64,000 nucleotides of DNA from Candidatus Wallbacteria bacterium. Lineage in GTDB: Bacteria; Muiribacteriota; JAQTZZ01. Of the stretch, positions 38,828 through 47,755 are shown piece by piece. Where the stretch lies: the NCBI GenBank assembly GCA_028687545.1, contig JAQTZZ010000016.1, positions 9,796 through 73,795 of the forward strand. Direction: 5' to 3'. How positions within the stretch are numbered: the first letter of the stretch is position 1; every line of letters begins with the position of its first letter. A program made the translations under genes and the position numbers. A model generated the notes under the pieces. That model was not told the origin of the DNA and ran no database searches. It saw only the letters and a program-made list of their open reading frames with translations.

Positions 38828-39780
38828 AAATCTTCCGCGGACTCGATTTTCAGATCAAAAACCCTTGCGTGATGGCCTTGGGAACCTTCGACGGGATTCA
38901 TCTGGCACACCAGAAACTTCTGCGCTTTGCAAGGAGACTTGCTCGATCCCGGGGTCTGAAATTCGCCGTCTTCTCCTTCCAGAACCTTCCCAGGAATCTT
39001 TTTGTCGCAAAGCCTCTCCAGCTGATCATGACTGTTTCTGAAAAAGAGGAATGCTTCCGCAGGCTGAAAGTGGATTATCTGATTCATCTTGAATTTACCC
39101 GTGATTTTTCCAGGCTGACAGCCCGGGAATTCGTCGAATTCCTGCACGAACGCTGCCGGATCAATTATCTGTGCGCAGGTTTCAATTTCAAGTTTGGGCA
39201 CTTGAATCGGGGTGATGTGGCTTTCCTGTCCAGAGCATGTGAGCTGCTGGGAATCGAAACCAGGGTGATCCCGCCTGTGGAACGGAATGGTGAAATCGTC
39301 TCTTCAAGCCTGATCAGGGACAAGATTGCAGAGGGTAAGATCGAGGAAGCCGTCTGTTTTCTGAATCATCCGTTACTGATATCGGGCAGAGTCATCTGCG
39401 GCAGGGGAGCAGGAAGAACTTTTGGCTTTCCGACAGCAAACCTAATTCCTGAAGAGGAGATCGTCCCAAAATACGGGGTATATTTCTGCTATGCGATTCT
39501 TCCTGGAAAAATGATTCTTCCCGGTGTGATCAACATTGGCTTAGTCCCGTCTTTCTTTACAGGCGGTCTTCCCAGATTTGAGCTGCATATTTTGGATTTC
39601 AACGGAAATCTTTACCGGAAAAAGATCACAGTCGCGCTCCTGCATTATCGAAGACCGGAATCCAAGCTGACCCAGGCAGAATTGAAAAAATGCATCGCCC
39701 TGGATATCAAGGCAGCCCGGAGTTACTTTGCCACAAGGGGGAAAGATGATAAAATCCTGCATAGTGTTTCTGGTCCTTAG
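38824..39780 (+). CDS. ribF: Bifunctional riboflavin kinase / FAD synthetase
   Basis: The 318-residue protein has an N-terminal nucleotidyltransferase domain ('ALGTFDGIHLAHQKLL', 'FNFKFGHLNRGD', 'VSSSLIRDKI') and a C-terminal flavokinase domain ('GRGAGRTFGFPTANLI', 'GVINIGLVPSF'). It converts riboflavin to FMN and FAD. The usual partner of truB in bacterial genomes, it ends 35 bases inside the next gene. Confidence 0.95.
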   Translation: MKIFRGLDFQIKNPCVMALGTFDGIHLAHQKLLRFARRLARSRGLKFAVFSFQNLPRNLFVAKPLQLIMTVSEKEECFRRLKVDYLIHLEFTRDFSRLTAREFVEFLHERCRINYLCAGFNFKFGHLNRGDVAFLSRACELLGIETRVIPPVERNGEIVSSSLIRDKIAEGKIEEAVCFLNHPLLISGRVICGRGAGRTFGFPTANLIPEEEIVPKYGVYFCYAILPGKMILPGVINIGLVPSFFTGGLPRFELHILDFNGNLYRKKITVALLHYRRPESKLTQAELKKCIALDIKAARSYFATRGKDDKILHSVSGP

Positions 39781-40705
39781 CATGATCACTCTTGCTGATG
39801 CCGCCGGATTCAAGGTTGGACTGGTCACTGACATCAAAGGGCTTGGTGACCGCTCCTTCAACGATTCCTCCATGGAAGGGATCACCCGCGCCGAAAAAAT
39901 ATTTAATTTCAAGGCTTCAGTGCTTGTACCGCAGACAACAGGCGAAATCGGGGAAGATCTGCTCAGGCTGGCGATCGGAAAATGCGATCTGATTGTTGCC
40001 GCAGGGTATTCCATGCATGACGCGGTGCTCAAGGCAGCTGAACAGTATCCTGAGATACGGTTCGCAATCGTGGACTCTGTGGTGAATCTTCCCAATGTCT
40101 GCTCCATTGTTTTCAGGGAAGAGGAAGGCGCTTACCTGGCAGGCATGGCTGCGGCTTATGTCAGTAAAACAGGTAAGATAGGTTTTGTGGGGGGAATGGA
40201 TGTACCTCTGATCGACAAGTTCAGACTGGGTTATTCTCAAGGGGCTTTTGCAGTCAATCCGGCGGTGAAGATTCTGTCGGGATATACCGGATCTTACGGA
40301 GAACCTGTCAAGGGCAAAGAGGAAGCCGTAAGGCTTTACAAAGGTGGAGCTGACGTAATTTTTTCCGCTGCAGGACTTTCCGGGCTCGGGGTGATCAGCG
40401 CTGCAGAGGAATCCAAATTTTATGCGATCGGAGTGGACCGCGATCAGGACGACCTGGCTCCGGGATCGGTTCTCACCAGCATGGTGAAACGCGTGGACGA
40501 GGCTGTGTACCAGGTTGTGAAAGAGACTTACGGAGGGAATTTCACGCCTGGTGTCAGACGATACGGACTGCGGGAAGGCGGGGTCGGACTGACTGATTTC
40601 AAGTTCACGAAAAATAACCTTCCTGCTGATCTTTTCATCAGGCTCGAGCAGGCTAAACGGGATATCATCAGCGGCAGGATCAAAGTGAATGCGGTGAAGA
40701 GATAA
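39746..40705 (+). CDS. BMP/PnrA-family substrate-binding protein (possible nucleoside receptor)
   Basis: The ATG at 39746 follows GGGGGAAAG. The 319-residue product has a signal peptide ('CIVFLVLSMITLADAAG') and the BMP-family pattern 'GLVTDIKGLGDRSFNDSSMEG', 'IVAAGYSMHDAVL', 'GKIGFVGGMDVPLIDKF' and 'YAIGVDRDQDDLAPGSVLTSM'. BMP proteins such as PnrA of Treponema bind purine nucleosides and feed an ABC importer. No permease or ATPase gene follows, so it may work with components elsewhere. A nucleoside role would fit the deoxyribose-phosphate compartment in this window. There is no lipobox, unlike many family members. Confidence 0.88.
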   Translation: MIKSCIVFLVLSMITLADAAGFKVGLVTDIKGLGDRSFNDSSMEGITRAEKIFNFKASVLVPQTTGEIGEDLLRLAIGKCDLIVAAGYSMHDAVLKAAEQYPEIRFAIVDSVVNLPNVCSIVFREEEGAYLAGMAAAYVSKTGKIGFVGGMDVPLIDKFRLGYSQGAFAVNPAVKILSGYTGSYGEPVKGKEEAVRLYKGGADVIFSAAGLSGLGVISAAEESKFYAIGVDRDQDDLAPGSVLTSMVKRVDEAVYQVVKETYGGNFTPGVRRYGLREGGVGLTDFKFTKNNLPADLFIRLEQAKRDIISGRIKVNAVKR

Positions 40706-40713
40706 CAATCATT

Positions 40714-40775
40714 GGTTCGGGGTACGAGGATTGAGGTACGAGGTTTGAAGATTCCCATATCCCGTACCTCGAACC
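40714..40775. repeat. Inverted and direct repeat of a GAGGTACGAGG-type unit
   Basis: GGTTCGGGGTACGAG at 40714-40728 is inverted at 40761-40775 (reverse complement GGTTCGAGGTACGGG, 13 of 15 identical). Further related copies sit at about 40734-40746 and 40778-40790. The repeat fills the space between two convergent genes, where it could form a bidirectional terminator-like fold, although no T-run follows. Confidence 0.5.
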
Positions 40776-40809
40776 GCGAACCTTGTACCTTAAAGTCCCA
40801 GGCTGAGTG

Positions 40810-43476
40810 CTAAATTTTCCTGATTATGCAGAAATTGCAGTCTGGATTGAAGTAATAGCAGCCTTTTTCCGGCGAAGAACAGATGAAGCGATTCCCGGCT
40901 TTGTCCAGCAGGATTTCCCTGAGCCTGGAGATTGCCATCCTCACCTGTCCATCGTCATGTTCCGGATCATATGGCCTTTTCCAGACTGCAGGGAACAGGA
41001 TTTCAGGCCTGACCGCCTCCCCGGGGTTTCTGCAGAGTTCGTAAAGAAGGGGCACCAGCATCCTTTTTCCGAAAAAGTTGATTTCCGTCCCGTCCACTTC
41101 CAGAAGTCTGGCTTCGAAATCCGCGAACAGTTCGAATTTTTTCCTGTCTCCTGTATGTTGTTCACGATCAGCAGAACTGATTTCCGAAGTCCCGTTTCCT
41201 GAGAGCAGGAGAAACTCCTTACTGCCCCTGGTTTCAACGGTTTTCAGAAGCCATTCCGCATCCTTTTTGAAGCGTTCTCTGGCCGGTTCGGGCAGGAGGC
41301 TCAGGGATTCCAGATACTTCTGTGAACAGGATTCAAAAGCCTGGGAACCGGAACATCTGTGGAACAGCGAAGAGAGCAGGAAATATGAGCTGTTGAGTTC
41401 CGGCAGATGGAGCCTGCCGCTGAAATCTCTGACTCTGTCGAGAAGTGACTGGGTTTCATGCAGCCGGCCGGAGACCAGCTTCAATCTGGCAAAATCCAAT
41501 TCAACAAAGCACAGTTCCAGCGGGAAATCGATTCTGCCGAATCCTGCGAGCGATTTTTCAAACTGGATTTCTGCTTCCGGATAGCGTCCTGAGATTGTAT
41601 AAACTCTGCCAAGGATTCTGCATAACTGTGCTGTTTCATAAATCCAGTCGTATTTCATGGTCAGGTTGAGGGCTTTCTGGATCATTCTCCTCGCTTTGAT
41701 TGCTTGCCCGATTCTAAGGTAAATTTCCGACTGCAGAATCAGGTCATAGACCAGACCGATATTGTTTCCGATCAGTTCGAAACACTTGATGGATTCTGTA
41801 AGGATGGTCTGAGCTGAAACGAGCTTCCAGTCGTCGAGCAGGCAGAGCAGTTTTGCCTTTTCGTACAGCACTCTTGCCAGTAATCCGGTCGCGCCATGTT
41901 TTCGGCAGTTGATTTCGGCTTTTTCCAGTGTTTCCAAGCCCTGGAAAATTCCCCCGGTTTTTCCGAGAAAATCCGCTTTGCAGCATAAAATAGCAGTCCA
42001 CCTGATATCAGGTTCGAGCTCAGTCCGGGCATCCAGTTTTGCAAAGCAGGATTCTGCGGCTTTGATATCTCCGAGCCTGGCCAGGCACAATCCCGAGTCG
42101 GAAAGAAGTCGTATCTTGAGGTCATTGCTTATCTTTCTGCCTTCAAGCAGGCGATAGAATTTCAGGGCTTCCGAGTATTGTTCCCTGATGAAACAGACAC
42201 GGCCTTTCAGAAAAATAGAGGTTTCATCGTCTCCCAGCCTGCCTGTCAGTTCCATCGCTTCCGGAATCCGCTCGTAGAAAATCAACAGTTCGACTTTGCA
42301 GCGCTGCAGTTCAGGCAGTCTGTAATTCTGGCAGACAGTTAGAGCTTGATCCAGAATCGTGAGATAGTCCGGGATTTCCTCACCCAGAAGGAAGAAAAGG
42401 TCTCCCAGGGCAATTGCGCAATCAACAGCTTCCTGGAAAAGCTCAGCCTCTCTGAAATGGAAAAAAGCTTCCTGCAGATTTCTAGCTTCATGTGCAGCGC
42501 ATTTCGACAGGATGATTCCGATTTCAGCATGGAGCTTTTTTTTCCGCTCAATTTCGATGGTACCTGCTGAGAATTCCTTCAGAAGTTCGTGGAGATAGAC
42601 ATTCCCCCTGCGATCATGTTCGAAAAGCAGCATGTCCTCTAATTTCTTACCAGCCCAGGAGTCTTTATCGAGGAAAATATTGGGATCTACCGGTTTCCTG
42701 AGTAGAGACAGCTTTTCAAGCAACTTCCTGTCTGTTCCCGACAGTTTTTTCCAGATTATTCCTGACAGATAGATTGCCCATTCGCGGTCCAGGATAGATC
42801 CTTCTTCCATGAGATTCTGCAGTGTCTGGCCTGAGAGCAGCAGACTTATCAGCAGTTTCAGGGAATAGGGGTGACCGTGAAGCTTTTCGAAGATCGCTTT
42901 TTTATCCGGGTCAGCCAGATCTTCACGGCAGTGCGCACCAAGGATCCCTGCAATGAATCTGCCGGTTTCTTCTGCGGAAAGACCTGACAGCTTCAGTTCA
43001 AAGATGTCTGCGCAGAGTTCAGGCGGAATTCCCGGGCGTTCCCTGGAGATAAGAATCAGCCTGGCTTCGGAAAAGGCGGATAGACTTGCCCGGATAAGAT
43101 CGGTCAGAGCGTCTGCAGGTGCATGCTGGGCATTATCGATGAACAGGATTATGGAATGATCCTCCAGAATTCTGCAAAGTGATTCTGCTGAGAGTTCGGG
43201 TTTGCGGATTTCAAGGGCGAGTTCAGAAGCGGTGCGGGTGATTTCGGATCTGAATCCTGAACCTGTGATTCCGGCCGGGCAGGTGAACCAGAGCAGATCC
43301 TTGTATTCTGCAGTGCGCGACAGGCGTAACGCCAGGGTCTGGGCAAGTGCAGTCTTGCCGATGCCGCCAAGCCCTTCGATTGCAAGAATCTTCTGCTCCG
43401 GCAGAGCGCGGAGCAAGATGGCGAGTTCCCGCTCGCGACCGCAGAAATTGACAGGCTGCGGGTGTTTCCTCTGCAT
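40810..43476 (-). CDS. STAND-type NTPase/TPR transcriptional regulator with C-terminal winged helix
   Basis: The 888-residue protein starts with an NB-ARC/STAND nucleotide-binding domain (about 10-300) with the P-loop 'IEGLGGIGKTALAQTLA', a 'ILFIDNAQHA' Walker B and 'LILISRERPG'. A long helical-repeat (TPR-like) region spans about 330-760. The last 110 residues are an OmpR/PhoB-type winged helix ('NPGEAVRPEILFPAVWKRPYD', 'QVRMAISRLREIL'). AfsR/SARP and MalT-like regulators combine such parts, usually with the DNA-binding domain at the N-terminus in SARP proteins. The C-terminal placement resembles MalT in layout but uses a different DNA-binding fold. The target genes are unknown. Confidence 0.88.
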   Translation of the reverse strand: MQRKHPQPVNFCGRERELAILLRALPEQKILAIEGLGGIGKTALAQTLALRLSRTAEYKDLLWFTCPAGITGSGFRSEITRTASELALEIRKPELSAESLCRILEDHSIILFIDNAQHAPADALTDLIRASLSAFSEARLILISRERPGIPPELCADIFELKLSGLSAEETGRFIAGILGAHCREDLADPDKKAIFEKLHGHPYSLKLLISLLLSGQTLQNLMEEGSILDREWAIYLSGIIWKKLSGTDRKLLEKLSLLRKPVDPNIFLDKDSWAGKKLEDMLLFEHDRRGNVYLHELLKEFSAGTIEIERKKKLHAEIGIILSKCAAHEARNLQEAFFHFREAELFQEAVDCAIALGDLFFLLGEEIPDYLTILDQALTVCQNYRLPELQRCKVELLIFYERIPEAMELTGRLGDDETSIFLKGRVCFIREQYSEALKFYRLLEGRKISNDLKIRLLSDSGLCLARLGDIKAAESCFAKLDARTELEPDIRWTAILCCKADFLGKTGGIFQGLETLEKAEINCRKHGATGLLARVLYEKAKLLCLLDDWKLVSAQTILTESIKCFELIGNNIGLVYDLILQSEIYLRIGQAIKARRMIQKALNLTMKYDWIYETAQLCRILGRVYTISGRYPEAEIQFEKSLAGFGRIDFPLELCFVELDFARLKLVSGRLHETQSLLDRVRDFSGRLHLPELNSSYFLLSSLFHRCSGSQAFESCSQKYLESLSLLPEPARERFKKDAEWLLKTVETRGSKEFLLLSGNGTSEISSADREQHTGDRKKFELFADFEARLLEVDGTEINFFGKRMLVPLLYELCRNPGEAVRPEILFPAVWKRPYDPEHDDGQVRMAISRLREILLDKAGNRFICSSPEKGCYYFNPDCNFCIIRKI

Positions 43477-43654
43477 GTTTAGAATTATATAGAGCTGACT
43501 GCAAAATGTCCAAAAGCAGTGTTTCTGGAAATATTATTGAGTTTTACCTGGTCAAAGAACATTTCGAATTGCAATTTCATTCAGCTGTGCCGCTTACATT
43601 GACCAGTTAAAGATCATTATTGATTTCAAAGATCAATAACTCCAAGAAATCACC

Positions 43655-44923
43655 CTATTCCAGCAGCCACTTGTAAATCGGCTTGACTGTGATTGCTTTT
43701 CCTTTCAACTTAATTTCTTCATCAGTATCTTCAGTCAAAATAAGCGCTGTTTTCAGCTTGAGTTCGTCCATGGCTTTTATCAGCGCCTTTAGCTCTCTCT
43801 GCCTTGTTTTTTCGTCGTCCAGATTATCTGTGACCTGAATCAGCGATAAACCGTTTTTACCGGACTTGAGCAGAAAATCGACTTCCAGGTTATTCGTGGT
43901 CTTGTAATAATAAATCTCCTGGGATTTGCGCCTGAGTTCAAGGAACACCAGATTCTCCAGAAACTTTCCTTTATTCTTTGAAAACTGAAACCCGACCGCA
44001 TCCGCCAGACCATTGTCGATGCAGTATATTTTCTTATGGGAAACAAACTGCTGCTTGAGGGAATAGGAAAACCTGCTGGTAAGAAATATCAAGTAACTGT
44101 TTTCCAGAAAATCCGCGTAACTCTTGATTGTATTCATGCTACCCAATCCCAGAACATTTTTCAGATTGTTATAAGAGAATGTTCCTCCGAGATTGCTTAA
44201 AAAGTACAACCCGAGTTCTCTCAATGGTTTAACATGTTTGATGCCATATCTTGCCACTATGTCACGATACAGAATGTCCTCATAAACCCTCTTCAGAATG
44301 GTTGCATCCTGATATTTCAGATATTCGGGCATACCTCCATGCAGGAGATATTCAGCAAAATGCTTTTTAATCAATGCTCTATCTTGAGTCAGCGAGATGC
44401 CGTTAACGGGCAAATGAAAACCCTTGAATGAGAGATATTCTCTAAAAGAAAAGGGGAAGAGCTCGACGCTGACATTTCTGCCTGTCAGTTTTGTACCAAG
44501 CTCCCTGCTGAGAAGTGAAGCATTCGAGCCTGTAATAAAGAATTTGCATCCTTTGCCCTGCATCCGGCGCACGAAAGTTTCCCATCCGGGAACGTTCTGA
44601 ATCTCATCAAGAAAGAAAACTTTTTTATCCCCGTACAATTCCAGAAACACCTCATACAGATGATTAAAGTCTTTAACATTGAAGTCCATCAAGCGTTCAT
44701 CTTCAAAATTGAAATAATAAACACATTCCATGTAAAGATCTCTGCTGATCTGATTGAGCAGCGTGGATTTGCCGCAGCGGCGCACTCCTGAGATAACTAC
44801 CGCATGAGGCAGAGAAGCGTGCCGTGAAATGATATTTAACATATCTCTGGGAATGCCGGCATCGATATTCTGATGTTCCTTTTCCTGTTCGAGAATGATT
44901 TCCTTTAATAATGGTTTGTTCAT
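43655..44923 (-). CDS. AAA-14 / DUF4143 ATPase
   Basis: The 422-residue protein has an N-terminal AAA ATPase domain with 'VISGVRRCGKSTLLNQI' (Walker A) and 'KVFFLDEIQNV' (Walker B). A middle winged-helix-like part has 'YGIKHVKPLRELGLYFLSN'. The C-terminal DUF4143 region contains 'LEVDFLLKSG', reminiscent of a nuclease-like fold. These proteins are common, often in many copies per genome, with no settled function; links to mobile elements or stress have been suggested. The ATG follows GAGGTGAAGG. A strong promoter overlapped by a perfect inverted repeat lies directly upstream, so autoregulation is likely. Confidence 0.88.
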   Translation of the reverse strand: MNKPLLKEIILEQEKEHQNIDAGIPRDMLNIISRHASLPHAVVISGVRRCGKSTLLNQISRDLYMECVYYFNFEDERLMDFNVKDFNHLYEVFLELYGDKKVFFLDEIQNVPGWETFVRRMQGKGCKFFITGSNASLLSRELGTKLTGRNVSVELFPFSFREYLSFKGFHLPVNGISLTQDRALIKKHFAEYLLHGGMPEYLKYQDATILKRVYEDILYRDIVARYGIKHVKPLRELGLYFLSNLGGTFSYNNLKNVLGLGSMNTIKSYADFLENSYLIFLTSRFSYSLKQQFVSHKKIYCIDNGLADAVGFQFSKNKGKFLENLVFLELRRKSQEIYYYKTTNNLEVDFLLKSGKNGLSLIQVTDNLDDEKTRQRELKALIKAMDELKLKTALILTEDTDEEIKLKGKAITVKPIYKWLLE

Positions 44924-44953
44924 CCTTCACCTCTTGTTCTCACTGGTAATAAG

Positions 44954-44996
44954 AGAATACCATCAATAATTCTCAGTGTCAATGAGAATTATTGAT
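44954..44996 (-). promoter_or_regulatory. Promoter with operator-like 14-bp perfect inverted repeat (DUF4143 ATPase gene)
   Basis: On the minus strand a consensus -35 TTGACA (44982-44977) and a -10 TATTCT (44959-44954) are 17 bases apart. The -35 box sits in the 7-base spacer of a perfect inverted repeat, ATCAATAATTCTCA at 44962-44975 and its complement at 44983-44996. A dimeric repressor bound here would cover the -35 box and most of the spacer. Downstream, TTCTC/GAGAA half sites continue toward the ATG. Confidence 0.7.
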
Positions 44997-45191
44997 TATC
45001 TTTCCTGAACACCAGTGTTTGGGTACCCGCGAGGGGCATCCCTGTGATGGTAATTCCATGAAATGACTCAATGCTGTGAATACTGTTGCAAAATGTTGCG
45101 GCGAATCTGTCTGCAATTTTATCAAACAGACCCATAATAAAAAATAAGGAAAGGCAAAACCGATCCGGAAATAAACTGTGGGGGGGTAAAC

Positions 45192-45803
45192 ATGTTCATT
45201 TACATCATCGAGGCTGTGATTTACTTCTACTTCAGCTACTGCATCTATATGATCGCAGAGCGGATGGGACACTCGGCGTCATGGCAGGCCTTTGTGCCTG
45301 TCTGGAACTTCTTTCTGATCTGCGACCTGGCTGGATACAACTGGGGCTGGGCTTGTGCCCTGATTCCTCTGCTGGGATGGGATCTTTTCTCATCATTGCT
45401 CCTCTCAGTTATCACTCTTGGTGATCCCGCTGCAACTCCATGGTACTGGCCGCTGGTCAGGATTTATCCGCTGCTCTGCCTTGGACTTCTGGCTGCCATG
45501 TTTTCGAGCATTTCAGAGTCATGCAGCAGACCTGCCTGGCTGGGTCTCCTGATGGTGGTACCTCTGGTGAATCTCGGAGCTGCCGGCTACCTCGCTTTTT
45601 CCTCCTGCAGGGAGTACGAAGTGATCAGGTCCGCAAAAGTAGGCAGAGTAATTCCTGATAAAACTATAGCCCCCAGGCCTCGTCCTAAGAACGGCGCAGT
45701 GACTCTCGCCCAGCGCAGTGCAGGAGCTCAGAGACTTGCAGAAGCTCAGAGGGAAGAATACCTTCAGAGAGTGCTTGAAGCCAGGAAAGTCAGGAATGGA
45801 TGA
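45192..45803 (+). CDS. Membrane protein, DUF5684-like
   Basis: The 203-residue protein has about four to five membrane segments in the first 150 residues, with 'RMGHSASWQAFVPVWNFFLICDLAG' resembling DUF5684-type membrane proteins. A basic, Gln/Arg-rich cytoplasmic tail of about 50 residues follows. Its function is unknown. A GGGGGGG stretch serves as ribosome site before the ATG. The 268 bases upstream hold the divergent promoter and nothing else recognisable. Confidence 0.75.
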   Translation: MFIYIIEAVIYFYFSYCIYMIAERMGHSASWQAFVPVWNFFLICDLAGYNWGWACALIPLLGWDLFSSLLLSVITLGDPAATPWYWPLVRIYPLLCLGLLAAMFSSISESCSRPAWLGLLMVVPLVNLGAAGYLAFSSCREYEVIRSAKVGRVIPDKTIAPRPRPKNGAVTLAQRSAGAQRLAEAQREEYLQRVLEARKVRNG

Positions 45804-45871
45804 AAAATTGAAACTTAAGGCCTGCCAGCAGGTAGAATTATTAAGAGGGTCTAAAGTGCAGAGGCGGAAAC

Positions 45872-46396
45872 ATGGGGTGGTTTGAGAATTTTGTGCTGAG
45901 CCTGGAAGGGGAATGGGCTGTATATAAGAATGAAACATTACAAGAAGCAGAGGTTCCTGGAAGTCTGGAGATGGTATTCTGTAATTCTGATAAAATCAGG
46001 AGAGTCTGCGACAGATTCGTGACCATGCTCCTGATGGCTAAAGGATATTACAGCATTGCCCCGCTTGACCATAAATCACCGGCCGATATCTTCGGGTTTT
46101 GCGAACATAAGGAATTTCAGCATCTGGTGCTGATCAAAGTCAAGAGCATCGGATCTGATTTGAAACAGTCTCATCTCACTGAAGGGGAGATCAAGGATCT
46201 GAAGGGATTCTGCGGCTTCACCTTTGATAAATTCAGGAAGGAAAAACCTGAATCAAGATCTGTCGCGGTCAGTTGCGGATATGCAGTGGTATCTTCCGAA
46301 TACAATGTCTGTGAGTTGTATGACTCCGGATTGACCGGAATAGATCCAGGAATCACTGATCTTGAAAAAAAGATCCGCAGTGTCCACCTGCTTTAG
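45872..46396 (+). CDS. Hypothetical cytoplasmic protein
   Basis: The 174-residue protein has no signal or membrane segment and no family I recognise. Its composition is ordinary alpha/beta, with a motif-like 'IKVKSIGSDLKQSHLTEGEIKDL' region (read in parts) that could belong to a PD-(D/E)XK-like or Holliday-junction-resolvase-like fold ('LVLIKVKSIG'), but the acidic catalytic residues are not evident. A GAGGCGG ribosome site precedes the ATG. It lies downstream of the DUF5684-like gene on the same strand. Confidence 0.55.
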   Translation: MGWFENFVLSLEGEWAVYKNETLQEAEVPGSLEMVFCNSDKIRRVCDRFVTMLLMAKGYYSIAPLDHKSPADIFGFCEHKEFQHLVLIKVKSIGSDLKQSHLTEGEIKDLKGFCGFTFDKFRKEKPESRSVAVSCGYAVVSSEYNVCELYDSGLTGIDPGITDLEKKIRSVHLL

Positions 46397-46542
46397 AAAT
46401 TCAGATACCCGGTATCTACTCGCTCCCACCCTTCTGCCTGATGAATCTGCGGATTTTCTTGATTCTTCGCTCCCAATTTAACGCATTCTGCATTACAGTA
46501 ACACCAGCTGGCGGATTTCCATCTGCCGCAGGCAGCGGCACC

Positions 46543-46571
46543 TTGACATCCGGGCTTGAAATCAATATATT
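46543..46571 (+). promoter_or_regulatory. Predicted sigma-70-type promoter for the methylmalonyl-CoA mutase operon
   Basis: A consensus -35 TTGACA (46543-46548) and a -10 TATATT (46566-46571) are separated by 17 bases. The ATG of the first gene lies 25 bases further on, behind a GGGGG ribosome site. The spacing and match make this one of the clearest promoters in the window. Confidence 0.7.
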
Positions 46572-46595
46572 ACTTATGAAAAAAAAGGGGGATAA

Positions 46596-47015
46596 ATGGC
46601 TGCCAGTTCAATTACTAACAAAAAGATCATCCGGGCTTGTGTGGCAAAACCCGGCCTCGACGGACATGACCGGGGTGCCAAGGTGCTGGCCAGAGCTCTC
46701 AAGGACGCCGGCATGGAAGTAATTTACACCGGCATCCGGCAAACACCGGAACAGATCGTTGAAACCTGTATCCAGGAAGATGTGGACTGCCTTCTGCTTT
46801 CACTCCTGTCCGGAGCACACAACCACCTGTTCCCCAGGATCACCTCTTTGCTCAATCAGAAGGGCAGGAAAGACATCCTGGTCCTGGGAGGAGGAGTAAT
46901 CCCTGATGAGGACGATAATTTTTTGATGCAGAACGGGATAGACCGGGTATTCCATACCGGCGTTACCACAGAAGAAATCATCAGTCACATCAAAGCGAAA
47001 CTGGGACAGGAATGA
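46596..47015 (+). CDS. Methylmalonyl-CoA mutase, B12-binding small subunit
   Basis: The 139-residue protein is a stand-alone cobalamin-binding domain with 'KPGLDGHDRG' (the DxHxxG motif whose His ligates cobalt), 'LLSLLSGAHN' and 'LVLGGGVIP'. It pairs with the catalytic subunit encoded two genes downstream to interconvert methylmalonyl-CoA and succinyl-CoA. The split arrangement is typical of archaea and many anaerobes. It overlaps the GTPase gene by 4 bases. Confidence 0.95.
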   Translation: MAASSITNKKIIRACVAKPGLDGHDRGAKVLARALKDAGMEVIYTGIRQTPEQIVETCIQEDVDCLLLSLLSGAHNHLFPRITSLLNQKGRKDILVLGGGVIPDEDDNFLMQNGIDRVFHTGVTTEEIISHIKAKLGQE

Positions 47016-47755
47016 CCCTTGCCATCAAACAGCTTGAACTTGGCCGTCTGATTTCCCAGCTGGAAAACGGTGAAATCTCCTTTCATAACCTCAAAGAAAG
47101 ATTCTCTCAACCGAAACAGCAAACTTTTGTGCTTGGTGTGACTGGCTCTCCGGGTGTCGGCAAAAGCACACTCCTGAATCTGATGATTTCCGAATACCGC
47201 AGGAATGGGGAAACAGTGGCAGTGATCGCGGTGGACCCGACCAGTGTCAGGACAGGCGGTGCACTGCTTGGCGACAGGATCAGGATGCAGTCCAACGCAG
47301 TGGACGAAGGTGTTTTTATTCGTTCCATGGCCACCAGGGGACATCTGGGTGGTCTCTCCGCCAGGACCAGGGAAACTGCAGAACTCCTGAAACTGGCAGG
47401 TTTTGACATTATTATAATCGAAACAGTCGGGGTAGGTCAGACTGAAGTGGAAGTGGTGGAAGTGGCGGATATGGTGGTCGCGGTGACAACACCAGCCCAG
47501 GGAGACGAGATTCAGGTGATGAAGGCAGGAATTTACGAGATCGCTGATATCATTGTGCTCAACAAGAGCGATTACAAGGGGGCGGAAGCTGTCTTTATGG
47601 ACCTCTCAAGGCTGGCGACAACGATCAGCAGTCCGGGATGGCGGATCCCGGTGCTGAAGACCGTCGGTACGGAGAGGGAAGGAATTGCTGAATTGATGGA
47701 TAAACTGATGGAATTTCAAAAAACTTTGAGAGGTAATCATGAAGGCCAGATCTGA
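47012..47755 (+). CDS. meaB: MeaB/ArgK-type GTPase, methylmalonyl-CoA mutase chaperone (short form)
   Basis: The protein has the G3E-family motifs '[16 protein letters not shown]', '[19 protein letters not shown]', '[20 protein letters not shown]' and '[11 protein letters not shown]'. It protects and repairs methylmalonyl-CoA mutase and gates cofactor delivery. At 247 residues it is about 70-80 shorter than the usual 310-330. The N-terminal helical extension is reduced and the C-terminal dimerisation arm is missing. The frame ends normally and overlaps the mutase gene by 17 bases, so this looks like a natural short form rather than damage. Confidence 0.93.
   Translation: MTLAIKQLELGRLISQLENGEISFHNLKERFSQPKQQTFVLGVTGSPGVGKSTLLNLMISEYRRNGETVAVIAVDPTSVRTGGALLGDRIRMQSNAVDEGVFIRSMATRGHLGGLSARTRETAELLKLAGFDIIIIETVGVGQTEVEVVEVADMVVAVTTPAQGDEIQVMKAGIYEIADIIVLNKSDYKGAEAVFMDLSRLATTISSPGWRIPVLKTVGTEREGIAELMDKLMEFQKTLRGNHEGQI

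Noticed and set aside
43620-43643. TTATTGAT/ATCAATAA hairpin after the DUF4143 ATPase gene as a terminator
   Set aside because: The stem is A/T-rich and no T-run follows on the minus strand.
46441-46722. Plus-strand open frame of 93 codons before the mutase operon
   Set aside because: It runs across the predicted promoter and into the B12-subunit gene in another frame, with no ribosome site.
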